From Elusimicrobiota bacterium (lineage in GTDB: Bacteria > Elusimicrobiota > Elusimicrobia > Elusimicrobiales > UBA9959), in assembly GCA_026388155.1 (NCBI GenBank), contig JAPLKI010000025.1:1-64000 (forward strand): a stretch of DNA of 64,000 nt, read 5' to 3'. The translations under genes were made by a program, and so were the position numbers. Position 1 is the first letter of the stretch, and each line of letters starts with the position of its first letter. Shown in pieces: positions 34,744-43,205 of this stretch. The notes below the pieces were generated by a model. The model was not told where the DNA came from. It worked only from the letters and a program-made list of their open reading frames with translations, and did no database searches.

Positions 34744-36369
34744 ATGACCCTAAAAACTGCGGCGCTTTTGGGCCTTTTCCTTATTTTAGGCTCCTGTTCA
34801 AAAAAAGAAGAGGCGGTAATTTTCGTCACCGCGCGACTTGAAGGACGCATAAGCGCCGAGCCGGATTCCGCCCTTAAGGGAGCCTTGGCCGGAGGGGTGG
34901 CGGTTTTCAAAAACCTATACAAACTGGAAGGCAAGCCCAAACTCGCGCTGGATATGGGTAACTGGCTTTCAGAAACATCCGAAGGGCGGGTAATGGGCGC
35001 GCAAGCGGTGCTTGACTGCCTGGATGCCGTGCCCTACTCGGCCGCCGCCCCCGGCTACCGTGATTTGGCCCTTGCCCCCAGGGAACTTGAAAAGCTTTCA
35101 AAAACAGTCTCATTTCCGCTTCTGGCTTCAAATCTATACCTGAAAAACAACAGGAAGCCGGATTTTCTGCGCGGCTTCGCCCTGCTTGAAGCCGGCGGAC
35201 ACAAGATAGGCGTGTTTGCAATTAACGTTGCGGATCCGCAAAAGGCGAACCAGCCGAAAAATCTATTAAACTACCACCTGGAAAAAGAAAGCTACGAAAT
35301 CGAAAAAGCACTTAAAGCATTGAAGGATGGCGGCGCCAAAATTACCGTGATGCTTTTAAACATCAACCCCAAAGCCTCCGCAAAACCGGAATTCTACCGT
35401 AAATTCCTTGAAAAACTCCCTAAAACAGACCTCATAATCACCGACGAACCTTCTTTAAAAAAGCCGTTCAAGGCAGGCAAGTCATGGGTGGTGCCTTCGG
35501 GCCTCGGCTCAAGCGCCGCGCGCATACGCTTGTACATTGATCCCGTCGCGGGGACGCTCACCGCCATAGACTGGGACCTGCTGCCGCTTGACAAAGCCAA
35601 ATACGGAGAAGACCCGGCCGCCCTGGAGGTCGTTAACCGGCATTTACACTCGGTTACGCGCTACATGGAGCGGCGCATAGGCTTTCTGTCAACAGAACTT
35701 AAGCTGCGCGACGGAGGAAGATCGGCCATGGGTGATTTTGCCGCAGGCTGCATGAAACGCTGGGCCCATTCAAATGCAGCTTTGCTTGTAAATTCAGACC
35801 TGGCCGCCGGGATTTCCAGCGGGCCTGTTACCGTAGGAGATATCTACAGGGTTATGCCATACGACACCAGCGTGGTTTTTGTAAAAATACGCGGCGCCGA
35901 ACTGGCAGACGCGCTGGAGGACAAGGTCCTCTCGGACATAAGCGTTTCCGGCCTTAAAATAATTGCGGGGGAAACCGGCATAAAAAGCGTTGAAACAGAC
36001 TCAGGCCCGCTTGTGCCGGGCCATGTCTATCGTCTGGCGGTGCCGGATTCCATCGTAAACAACGCGGATTATCCCATTTTACCTAACGCCATGGAGTTCG
36101 CAAATTCAAAAAGATTTTTGCGGGAAATACTCGGCTGGTGTTTCTCGTTGCGAAAGATCTCGGCCCCCGAGCCTGAGGCGGAAATGCGGGACACGAACGG
36201 GGCGCGCGCCGAAGGCAGCGGACGCCATCCCGCGGAAGGGACGCCGCAGCGGCAGGCCAGCGTCCAGCCCCCGCCCGCTCCGGAGGCGGAAGGGCCGGCC
36301 ATCGTAGGACAGGCAGGCGTCGTGGACACGGATAAGCCTGAAAATCACGGCACAAAAGGCACTGAATAA
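34744..36369 (+). CDS. Lipoprotein paralogue of 5'-nucleotidase lacking metal ligands
   Basis: 541 residues with a lipobox LGSC (Cys18). The fold aligns with the preceding 5'-nucleotidase along its length, but the catalytic motifs are gone. HTSDVHGW becomes VTARLEGRI, DSGD becomes DMGN, GNHD becomes PGYRD, and GGHNH becomes TDEPS. The C-terminal domain is better kept (GDIYRVMPYDTSVVFVKI). The last ~80 residues are Pro/Ala/Glu-rich and disordered. It is probably an outer- or inner-membrane-anchored binding or regulatory pseudoenzyme. One-base gaps on both sides place it in the same operon as its neighbours. Confidence 0.85.
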   Translation: MTLKTAALLGLFLILGSCSKKEEAVIFVTARLEGRISAEPDSALKGALAGGVAVFKNLYKLEGKPKLALDMGNWLSETSEGRVMGAQAVLDCLDAVPYSAAAPGYRDLALAPRELEKLSKTVSFPLLASNLYLKNNRKPDFLRGFALLEAGGHKIGVFAINVADPQKANQPKNLLNYHLEKESYEIEKALKALKDGGAKITVMLLNINPKASAKPEFYRKFLEKLPKTDLIITDEPSLKKPFKAGKSWVVPSGLGSSAARIRLYIDPVAGTLTAIDWDLLPLDKAKYGEDPAALEVVNRHLHSVTRYMERRIGFLSTELKLRDGGRSAMGDFAAGCMKRWAHSNAALLVNSDLAAGISSGPVTVGDIYRVMPYDTSVVFVKIRGAELADALEDKVLSDISVSGLKIIAGETGIKSVETDSGPLVPGHVYRLAVPDSIVNNADYPILPNAMEFANSKRFLREILGWCFSLRKISAPEPEAEMRDTNGARAEGSGRHPAEGTPQRQASVQPPPAPEAEGPAIVGQAGVVDTDKPENHGTKGTE

Positions 36370-36370
36370 A

Positions 36371-37099
36371 ATGTTTGCGGCTATAGGGGCTTTCTTTTCA
36401 AAATGGTTCGCGCGACTGCGCGCCTTCGCGATGTTGGCCGGCGCGTGGGGCGTACTTTTCAGCGTAATAACGCTTATCGGTTTCAAGGTCGGCTTTGAAT
36501 ACGACGACGGCCTGGTTTTTTCAACCCCGGCCTTTAAGAGCGCGCAGGGCTCCAAAGCCGAACCTTCGGCCACCCTCACCATAGCGCCGGCGCGCGACTT
36601 GCCCCTCTCTTTTAGCGCTGGAAAGCGCGCTGACGCGGAGTATATTTCGCCCGGCGGTTACGGTCTGGAAACAAAGGGGCGGGGATTGCCGGACGAAGAT
36701 ATAGCATCGGGCGCGGATTATTGGAACGCGGTAAACAGGGCGTATAAATATGAGCATATCAAGCCCATCCCCTGGTTGACGGCCTGGTTTTTCAAGGTCC
36801 TGGGATTTAAGGTGGAAATTTTCTGCGGCCGCGGGCAGGAAGGCTCAGACAGCCTTGAAAACTCCTGGAAAACCCTGGCCGATTATTTTCATTTCACCAC
36901 GGACGAAAACAAAAAATATGAGCTGCTTGAACGAAGCCGTTTCATATTTTATTTCACACCGTCGGATGAAGGCGTAATACAGGCAAAAAAAGCCGGGGTG
37001 ACGCCAGTGAGGATACGCAAAAACAAAAAGTCCTTAAATAACTGCTTATACAACCCCGGCGAATTCAGGGAACGCATACTGCCGCTGTCAGAGTTTTAA
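36371..37099 (+). CDS. AphA-like (class B acid phosphatase) HAD protein, apparently inactive
   Basis: 242 residues with an N-terminal membrane/export helix (about 18-37). The sequence GFKVGFEYDDGLVFSTPAF aligns with motif I of AphA (GFDIDDTVLFSSP), but the nucleophilic Asp is Glu43 and the following Thr is Gly47; the acid Asp45 remains. SWKTLADYFHF and VTPVRIRKNK match later AphA segments, while motif IV GDSDND reads TPSDEG. Catalysis by the normal mechanism is therefore unlikely. It is the last gene of the nucleotidase operon. Confidence 0.75.
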   Translation: MFAAIGAFFSKWFARLRAFAMLAGAWGVLFSVITLIGFKVGFEYDDGLVFSTPAFKSAQGSKAEPSATLTIAPARDLPLSFSAGKRADAEYISPGGYGLETKGRGLPDEDIASGADYWNAVNRAYKYEHIKPIPWLTAWFFKVLGFKVEIFCGRGQEGSDSLENSWKTLADYFHFTTDENKKYELLERSRFIFYFTPSDEGVIQAKKAGVTPVRIRKNKKSLNNCLYNPGEFRERILPLSEF

Positions 37100-37104
37100 G
37101 AGAG

Positions 37105-37205
37105 CAAATAGCAAACGGCGAGTGTAGCGTGGATAGTGCAGAGTATATAGCTTTACAGGAGTTTTTGATTTTCTCCGCACTATTTACTCTACGCCCCACA
37201 CTTTC
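37105..37205. repeat. GTAGAGTG-word fold-back element
   Basis: GCGAGTGTAGCGTGGATAGTGC on the left and GCACTATTTACTCTACGCCCC on the right enclose AGGAGTTTTTGATTTTCTCC. The same word class flanks the rpoD terminator (41553-41680). Confidence 0.6.
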
Positions 37206-37236
37206 GATCCCTGCCTCGTTTTCCCGCAACACCCAT

Positions 37237-37265
37237 TTGCCTGCCGCCCCGAAAACTAATAGAAT
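37237..37265 (+). promoter_or_regulatory. Near-leaderless promoter of the HIT gene
   Basis: TTGCCT (37237-37242)-17-TAGAAT (37260-37265). ATG 37277 follows after 11 bases, and no Shine-Dalgarno sequence is present. Confidence 0.6.
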
Positions 37266-37276
37266 GTATATAGCTA

Positions 37277-37618
37277 ATGGCTGATTGCATTTTTTGCCGC
37301 ATCATTGAAAAGGAAGTACAAGCAAGAATTATCCGCGAGGACGCGGACATGGTGGCTATTTACGATTTAAATCCGCAGGCCCCCACGCATGTAATACTTA
37401 TACCGAAAAAACACATCGCGTGCCTTGCCAAGGCCCAGGCGGAAGACATTGAACTTCTGGGCAAGCTGCAGTACGCCGCCAAAGAAATCGCGCGTGAGCT
37501 TGGCATAGGCGAAGCCTTCAGGCTGGTGCTTAACAACGGCCATAAGGCCGGACAGACGGTGGACCATATCCATTATCATCTTCTGGGCGGCAGAAGGCTG
37601 ATGTGGCCCCCCGGTTGA
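37277..37618 (+). CDS. HIT-family nucleotide hydrolase/transferase (HINT-like)
   Basis: 113 residues. CIFCRII at the N-terminus is typical of the bacterial HINT branch, and the catalytic histidine triad is VDHIHYHLLGGR. The family removes AMP from adenylated amines such as lysyl-AMP. Full length. It is flanked on both sides by word-type fold-back elements. Confidence 0.95.
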   Translation: MADCIFCRIIEKEVQARIIREDADMVAIYDLNPQAPTHVILIPKKHIACLAKAQAEDIELLGKLQYAAKEIARELGIGEAFRLVLNNGHKAGQTVDHIHYHLLGGRRLMWPPG

Positions 37619-37619
37619 T

Positions 37620-37678
37620 AAGTTGGGTGGGAACTCCATCGCTATTCCCTATTTACTATTCGCTATTTGCTGTCGTTA
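37620..37678. repeat. TATTCGCTATTTGC-word element
   Basis: Words TCGCTATTCCC, TATTTACTATTCGC, TATTTGC are reverse complements of GCAAATAGCAAACGGCG at 37103-37120, so the pair encloses the HIT gene. Confidence 0.5.
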
Positions 37679-37694
37679 AAAGGTGGTGATATTT

Positions 37695-37886
37695 GTGGTA
37701 TTCATCAAGCTAAGAGACGAGGAAAACATAGAAGAAGCTCTCAGGCGTTTCAAGCATGAGTGCGAACGCAGCGGTGTGCTTAAAGACATAAAACGCAGGG
37801 AGCACTACCTCCCGCCAAGCGTCAAGAGAAAACTCAAATCGGAAGAGCTAAGGCGCAAGATCCGCAAGGGCAGACGATCCTACTAG
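37695..37886 (+). CDS. rpsU: Small-subunit ribosomal protein bS21
   Basis: About 63 residues. The bS21 pattern is VFIKLRDEENIEEALRRFKHECERSG followed by the basic YLPPSVKRKLKSEELRRK tail. GTG 37695 is chosen over GTG 37683 because it gives the family N-terminus and has AGGTGGTGA at the right distance. It is the first member of the rpsU-dnaG-rpoD macromolecular-synthesis cluster, though a repeat block and terminator separate it from dnaG. Confidence 0.96.
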   Translation: MVFIKLRDEENIEEALRRFKHECERSGVLKDIKRREHYLPPSVKRKLKSEELRRKIRKGRRSY

Positions 37887-38015
37887 AACTGAAGCGCTAG
37901 TGACACTGGCCTGTCGCGGACCTTTGGCGCTGTCCGCGACTGAAGCGCTGAAGAGCTGAAGTAAAAAACTTCCAGGCTTCAAAACTTCAGTTCTTCAGAG
38001 CTTCGGACTTCAGCT
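37887..38015. repeat. CTGAAG-word fold-back element with central 9-bp stem
   Basis: Stem 37913-37921 with 37932-37940 (GTCGCGGAC/GTCCGCGAC), preceded by CTGAAGCGCTAG and followed by CTGAAGCGCTGAAG and then CTTCAG words in opposite sense. It has the same architecture as 5181-5300 and shares GAAGCGCTAG-like words with it. Confidence 0.7.
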
Positions 38016-38022
38016 CTTATTG

Positions 38023-38054
38023 CCCCGCGTCCCTTCAGGGGACGCGGGGGTTTT
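38023..38054 (+). terminator. Intrinsic terminator between rpsU and dnaG
   Basis: 11-bp perfect stem CCCCGCGTCCC/GGGACGCGGGG with a 5-base loop and TTTT. It ends eight bases before the dnaG -10 box. Confidence 0.8.
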
Positions 38055-38061
38055 CCGTTCA

Positions 38062-38067
38062 TATAAT
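38062..38067 (+). promoter_or_regulatory. Near-leaderless -10 box of dnaG-rpoD
   Basis: TATAAT is 11 bases before ATG 38079, directly after the terminator, and there is no Shine-Dalgarno sequence. The -35 position falls inside the terminator stem and matches poorly. Confidence 0.55.
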
Positions 38068-38078
38068 TTCCTTTTACC

Positions 38079-39818
38079 ATGGCTTCAAACTCAGCGATCG
38101 AATCAATACGGGAAAAGCTGGATATAGTGGACGTTGTAAAAGACTATGTGCCCGCGCTCAGGCGCGCCGGCCGCAATTACAAGGCACCCTGTCCGTTTCA
38201 CAACGAGAAAACCCCCTCTTTCACGGTCAGCCCCGATAAGCAGATCTTTTATTGTTTCGGCTGCAATGAAGGCGGCGACATATTCACCTTTGTTATGAAA
38301 ATAGAGGGGCTTACCTTCCCCGAAGCGGCGCGCAAGCTCGCACAAAAAGCGGGGCTAAGCTGGGAAGACCGGCATTTTACCGGGTTAAGCGCCGCCGACA
38401 GGGAAAACCTTGAAATAAAAAAAGCCCTCGCGGCGGCCTGCGAGTTTTACAAAAAGTTTCTTTTTTCTTCCGGCGGAGAAAAAGCCCGGCTTTACCTTGG
38501 CGCCAGAAAAATAAACAAGGCCACCGTAGAAGCCTTCGGCCTGGGATACGCGCCATCAGGCGATAACGCCCTGACGCAGGAACTGCTGGGCAAAGGTTTC
38601 TCAAAGGACCTGCTTTCAAGAGCCGGGCTCTCGGGGCTCAGGGACTCGGACGGCAGCCCCTACGATTATTTCAGGGGACGCATAATGTTCCCGATAAAAA
38701 CGCAGACAGGCACGGTAACGGGTTTCGGCGGCAGGATATTGGATTCGGGAGAGCCTAAATACTTAAATTCCCCTGAAACCCCGGTTTTCTCAAAACGTAA
38801 AACGCTGTACGGCCTTGACAGGGCGCTGGCCGGCATAAGGAAAAGCGGCCGCCTTCTGCTGCTTGAGGGCTACATGGATGTTATAAGCGCCCACCAGCAC
38901 GGAGTGGATTTCGCCGTGGCGCCGCTGGGCACCGCGCTTACCATGGAACACGCCTCCTTTATAAAGCGTTACGCGAAAGACACCATAATAATGTTCGACC
39001 CGGACGCCGCCGGTATAAAAGCCTCGGTGCGGGCGGCGGAAATTTTTATGGAAGCCGGCCTGTATTCGCGGATCGCCGAACTTGACGCCGGGCTCGACCC
39101 GGACGAATATCTCAATGAAAACGGGCCGGAGGCCTTCGCCCAAAAAATTTCGGATGCGGCCGACCCGCTGGATTTCAGGATGAACCTGTTTTTCAAAAAC
39201 AGGGCCGCGGTTTCCTCGCAGGACAAAGCCAGAGCCATAGACGCGCTGCTTGAGACGGTTTTAAAACAGGGCGATGAGATACTTAAAAGCGAATGGGTAA
39301 AAAACATCGCTTTCCGTTTTGAGGTTTCGGAAATCTCGGTCCTACAACAGCTTAAAAAAAAGAGCCAGGTCCCCGGCAAAGAAAGAAAGCCGGACGAGAC
39401 GTCCGCCCCGCAGTCCATGCCGGCGCTTGAACTGGGCTTCATACAGCTTCTTCTTAAAGACCCCGAACTCGCCGTCTGCGCGGAAGGCCTGGAGGAAAGC
39501 GACCTTTCACACCCGCTGGCAAAAAGGATTTTTTCTGAAATAAAAAATCTTAAACCCGAAGAGCGGCCACGGGCCGCGGCCGCGCTCATTGCCAGGCTCC
39601 CTGAGGAAGCGTCCCTGATAATGAAGCTTGCCGTGGCCGATATTCCAAGCGACATAAATCCGGCCCAAAACGCCGCAAAAACAGTTAAAATGCTTAAAAA
39701 AAATTCGCACGAAAGGCGGCGCAAAGAGCTGAGCAAAAATTATTCAACGCTTACCCCCTCGCAACTGGAGGAATTAAAACACCTGACAGAGTTAAGAGGT
39801 AAGGCGGGCGAGCTTTAA
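38079..39818 (+). CDS. dnaG: DNA primase
   Basis: 579 residues. The N-terminal CHC2 zinc finger ([18 protein letters not shown], then CFGCNEGGD) is followed by the RNA-polymerase core with the Toprim acidic residues ([17 protein letters not shown] and [10 protein letters not shown]) and a C-terminal helicase-binding domain that is divergent. It makes RNA primers for replication. It is co-transcribed with rpoD, 26 bases away. Confidence 0.97.
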   Translation: MASNSAIESIREKLDIVDVVKDYVPALRRAGRNYKAPCPFHNEKTPSFTVSPDKQIFYCFGCNEGGDIFTFVMKIEGLTFPEAARKLAQKAGLSWEDRHFTGLSAADRENLEIKKALAAACEFYKKFLFSSGGEKARLYLGARKINKATVEAFGLGYAPSGDNALTQELLGKGFSKDLLSRAGLSGLRDSDGSPYDYFRGRIMFPIKTQTGTVTGFGGRILDSGEPKYLNSPETPVFSKRKTLYGLDRALAGIRKSGRLLLLEGYMDVISAHQHGVDFAVAPLGTALTMEHASFIKRYAKDTIIMFDPDAAGIKASVRAAEIFMEAGLYSRIAELDAGLDPDEYLNENGPEAFAQKISDAADPLDFRMNLFFKNRAAVSSQDKARAIDALLETVLKQGDEILKSEWVKNIAFRFEVSEISVLQQLKKKSQVPGKERKPDETSAPQSMPALELGFIQLLLKDPELAVCAEGLEESDLSHPLAKRIFSEIKNLKPEERPRAAAALIARLPEEASLIMKLAVADIPSDINPAQNAAKTVKMLKKNSHERRRKELSKNYSTLTPSQLEELKHLTELRGKAGEL

Positions 39819-39844
39819 CCTTCCGTCCAAGTAAGGAGAAAAAC

Positions 39845-41554
39845 ATGGCACAACCTAGAAAGGCTTTAAGAGATCTGGTGGAACTGGGCAAGGAGCACGG
39901 ATACGTGACCCTTGAGGAGATGAACCGCTCGCTCACGAACGCCTCCATGTCAAGCGAGGAAATAGACACCCTCATGGGCACGCTGGAAGACCTGGGCATT
40001 GAAGTGGTGGACCGCAAGAAATTCAAGATGGTGGCGGCGGCGGAGCGCGAAGCATACACGGAAGAATGGGGAGCGACCCCCGACGTGTCGAACTCCATAC
40101 GCATGTATCTTTCCGAGATGGGCAAAGTTCCCCTGCTCACGCGCGACGAAGAGGTGACGCTGGCGCGAAATATCAGGGAACGCGAGCGTGAACTGCGCAT
40201 GCTGGTGCTTGAATCCCCCATAACGCTCCGGGAAATACGCAACTGGGAAACTTTGATCGAGCAGGATGAAATGACCACCAAAGAGCTCATGCCGCGCGGC
40301 CGCAAATCCACGCAGGAACTTTCGGCCATGAAGAGGAAGATGAAAAATGTGGCTCACCTGATAACCCGGATAGAACGTGAGATGGAAAAACTCTGCGAGC
40401 GGATGGAGACGCCCGGAATTTCAAACGAACTGAAGAAGAAGCTGGGAGCTGTGCTTGACTCCAAGCGCATGCAGATAGTGAACAATATCATCAACCTCAA
40501 TCTGAACCAGGAAAAGATAAAGCGTCTTACCAACAAAATAAAAAACCTGGCCCATAAAATAAGGGAATACCGCCAGGAGCTGGAAAAATACGAGAAGCAT
40601 TACGGAGACCTTACAAAACTGAAAGCGGATTACGAGCTTGTAGCCAAAAACCGCATGAAAGCGGCAGCTTTCCGGTCGAAGTGGGGCTACAACACCACGG
40701 AGGTTGAAGCCGCGCTGGTAAACGCCGAGGCCATCCGCGAGCGCGAGCGCCATCTCATAAAAACTCTGCCTATAGAGCCGGACGAGTTTATGGCCCTGAA
40801 CGAAAAGATAACCTTTCTTGAGGACCAGATCCTGCAGGACAAGCTCAAACTCATAAAGGCCAATTTGCGACTGGTGGTCTCGATCGCCAAAAAGCACGTG
40901 AATTCCAACCTCGAGCTTTCAGACCTGATACAGGAAGGCGGACTGGGCCTGATGAAAGCCGTGGAGAAATTCGAATACAAGCGCGGCTTTAAGTTTTCCA
41001 CCTACGCCACCTGGTGGATACGCCAGTCGATCAACCGCGCCATCGCCGACCAGGCGCGCACCATCCGCATTCCCGTGCACATGAAAGAACTGGTTTCAAA
41101 ATTAATGAAGGTTACCCGCAAGTACCGTCAGGAATTCGGCAGGGACCCCCAGATCGAGGAATACTCAAAGCACATGCATATCTCCATGGACAAGGTAAAA
41201 AACGCCATGAAGATAATGCAGGATCCCATCTCGCTTTCCACCCCCATCGGCGAAGACGAGGACTCTCATCTTGAGGACTTTATCGAAGATAAGACCGGGC
41301 TCCCCCCCTCCCACTCGGCCATAGAGCTTTTGCGCAGACGCGAGGTGACAAAAATACTTGACACTCTCACGGAACGGGAAGCTAAAATAATAAAGCTCCG
41401 CTTCGGCATAGAGTCCGGTTATCCGCGCACCCTTGAGGAAGTGGGGAAGATCTTCCGCGTTACCAGGGAGCGGGTGCGCCAGATAGAGGCCAAGGCCATA
41501 CGAAAGCTCCGCCATCCTTCCCGCAGCAAAATGCTGAGGGATTACATGGACTGA
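39845..41554 (+). CDS. rpoD: Primary RNA polymerase sigma factor (sigma70/RpoD)
   Basis: 569 residues. Region 1.1 is near 1-60, region 1.2 is [18 protein letters not shown], and a long non-conserved helical insert (about 130-300) follows. Region 2 has [36 protein letters not shown], which opens the -10 element, then region 3 and region 4 ([28 protein letters not shown]) for the -35. Good AAGGAG ribosome-binding site. The TTGACA/TATAAT-like boxes annotated elsewhere in the window fit this factor. Confidence 0.98.
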   Translation: MAQPRKALRDLVELGKEHGYVTLEEMNRSLTNASMSSEEIDTLMGTLEDLGIEVVDRKKFKMVAAAEREAYTEEWGATPDVSNSIRMYLSEMGKVPLLTRDEEVTLARNIRERERELRMLVLESPITLREIRNWETLIEQDEMTTKELMPRGRKSTQELSAMKRKMKNVAHLITRIEREMEKLCERMETPGISNELKKKLGAVLDSKRMQIVNNIINLNLNQEKIKRLTNKIKNLAHKIREYRQELEKYEKHYGDLTKLKADYELVAKNRMKAAAFRSKWGYNTTEVEAALVNAEAIRERERHLIKTLPIEPDEFMALNEKITFLEDQILQDKLKLIKANLRLVVSIAKKHVNSNLELSDLIQEGGLGLMKAVEKFEYKRGFKFSTYATWWIRQSINRAIADQARTIRIPVHMKELVSKLMKVTRKYRQEFGRDPQIEEYSKHMHISMDKVKNAMKIMQDPISLSTPIGEDEDSHLEDFIEDKTGLPPSHSAIELLRRREVTKILDTLTEREAKIIKLRFGIESGYPRTLEEVGKIFRVTRERVRQIEAKAIRKLRHPSRSKMLRDYMD

Positions 41555-41680
41555 GGAGAGTGGATAGTAGATAGTGTAGAGTGTGTAGAGCCAAAGAAAA
41601 GCCCCGGATAGTTTCCGGGGCTTTTCTTTGACAAGCAAGCATTCAAGTATCGACTCTACACTCTACACTCTCAACTTCTC
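41553..41680. repeat. GTAGAGTG-word fold-back element around the rpoD terminator
   Basis: GAGAGTGGATAGTAGATAG and GTGTAGAGTGTGTAGAG on the left, and CTCTACACTCTACACTCTC on the right, enclose the terminator stem. It starts at the rpoD stop codon. Confidence 0.75.
41592..41630. terminator. Bidirectional terminator after rpoD
   Basis: Perfect 16-bp stem (41592-41607 with 41615-41630), CAAAGAAAAGCCCCGG and complement, with a 7-base loop and T-rich flank in both senses. It lies between convergent rpoD and the channel-like gene. Confidence 0.9.
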
Positions 41681-42365
41681 ACTTTTCGTCTTTCTTCTCG
41701 GTGAACATCTCCTGTATTATCTCGTGGGCTATGTCTTTCGCTCCCAGGCCCACGGCAATAGCGAACGCGAGGCCCATTGAAGCGAACAGAATATTAATAC
41801 TGGAACGGATGACCTTCATTTCAATACCCATCTGTTCAACGGCCGCAATGGCCGTAAATACCAGTATCACGAAGTTAACTATCTTTGAAAGCGACTTGCC
41901 GCCGCGCAGATTGTTCGCGGTGGCGGAATTAAGCACTACATCGGCCACAAATTTGGCAAAAAGCAGTCCGCCGAAAGCTATAAAAATGGCCGCCGCGATC
42001 CTGGGGATAAAGACGATGAGTATCTTTTCAAGTATCTGCGCGACGGCGGTCAGATTCAGGATGTCGGCCGCGGACACGAAAAAAACCAGTATTATGGACC
42101 AGTAAACCAGGACGCCAAGTATGGTAACCACGGATTTTCCAAAGCCGAAACGGGTCATTACCTCATTGATGCCGACACGGCTGGTGTAGCTGTCAAACTT
42201 AATTTTGCGCAAAAACTGCTCAAGCAGCGAGCTGGCCATGCGTGCGGCGAAAAGACCGACCAGGACAAAGATAAGCGCCGCAATTATATTCGGAACATAG
42301 GAGACAAAAACACCCCATATTTTCAGCACAGGATGTGTAAAAAGTTCAGCCACGTCTTTGATCAT
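41679..42365 (-). CDS. Small mechanosensitive-channel-like membrane protein (TM-helix repeat family)
   Basis: 228 residues with five or so hydrophobic helices: NIIAALIFVLVGLFAA, VVTILGVLVYWSIILVFF, ILIVFIPRIAAAIFIAFGGLLF, IVNFVILVFTAIAAV and the Gly/Ala-rich pore-like ASMGLAFAIAVGLGAKDIA. The last segment resembles the MscS TM3 pore helix, but the large cytoplasmic vestibule of MscS is missing. It may form a small channel or a truncated MscS-type protein; conductance is not predictable. GGGGAAGG precedes the ATG. Confidence 0.85.
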   Translation of the reverse strand: MIKDVAELFTHPVLKIWGVFVSYVPNIIAALIFVLVGLFAARMASSLLEQFLRKIKFDSYTSRVGINEVMTRFGFGKSVVTILGVLVYWSIILVFFVSAADILNLTAVAQILEKILIVFIPRIAAAIFIAFGGLLFAKFVADVVLNSATANNLRGGKSLSKIVNFVILVFTAIAAVEQMGIEMKVIRSSINILFASMGLAFAIAVGLGAKDIAHEIIQEMFTEKKDEK

Positions 42366-42531
42366 ATACCTTCCCCGTAAACGTAAAAATCAACAACCGC
42401 TCCGCTTCTTATTCTATTAATTATCCGGCCGGCTTTCAATCACGAAGCTGAACAGGAAGCACAAAGCAAAAAAATAAAAATTTCAAAACACAAAATGACG
42501 CAGTATTGCCTGTAATTTCGCGCTTTGTATT

Positions 42532-42978
42532 TCAGATGGTATTTTTGCTTTTCAGGGGATCTATCTGTAAAGGTTTTACGGTTTTCCGCTTCTTCAGGAC
42601 TGGTTTATTTTTCTGCCTGGGGTTTTGTTTTTTTAAGCCGGCCGGGTCCGCGGGGGCGTCCCGCAAGGTTACAGCTTTCAGGGTTTTAACTGCTTTATCG
42701 CTCAAAACGCTTGATTTTAAAAATTCCTTTGAGCCTTCCCTGTAGAGCGGATCGTTAATATTGCTGAATTCGTCAAAATCGCCGTAGGCTATGCCTGCGG
42801 GATCGGTCCGGTCTAGTTTCAGATAATTGGTCGCGGGGGCCTTCAAACCGGTAAAAAGGACGCCGGTCCTGGTTTTAATCTGGTCTCCGGAGGCGGAAAC
42901 AGCGGCGGGCGAGAACAAAAATGAAAAGAAAAAGGGCACGATTAAAAAGAAAAACAGCAGGCTAAAAAAATTTTTCAT
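42532..42978 (-). CDS. Short secreted protein of unknown function
   Basis: About 148 residues from ATG 42978, which has GGAGG ten bases upstream. An upstream in-frame start at 43056 lacks one. The signal peptide is very hydrophobic (NFFSLLFFFLIVPFFFSFLFS). The mature part is polar and its C-terminus is strongly basic (KKQNPRQKNKPVLKKRKTVK). No family recognised. Confidence 0.7.
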   Translation of the reverse strand: MKNFFSLLFFFLIVPFFFSFLFSPAAVSASGDQIKTRTGVLFTGLKAPATNYLKLDRTDPAGIAYGDFDEFSNINDPLYREGSKEFLKSSVLSDKAVKTLKAVTLRDAPADPAGLKKQNPRQKNKPVLKKRKTVKPLQIDPLKSKNTI

Positions 42979-43205
42979 GAGTAATCCTCCACTTGCTCTT
43001 ATTTTAATTATGGCATAAAAATCTCCGCGGCGTAAGTGGCTAACGGCCCTGATCAAGGTAGGTCCTTTGACCTTACGGGAGGGAAACGGGGAGCAAATCC
43101 GGCAAGTTTCAAGCCATAGGTAACTCTATAAGCCTATGGCGTCAGACGGCCGACTTAAGAATTCGGGTTAAATCGCCGGCGGCTTTGGGCAGGGCAGGGT
43201 GAATG

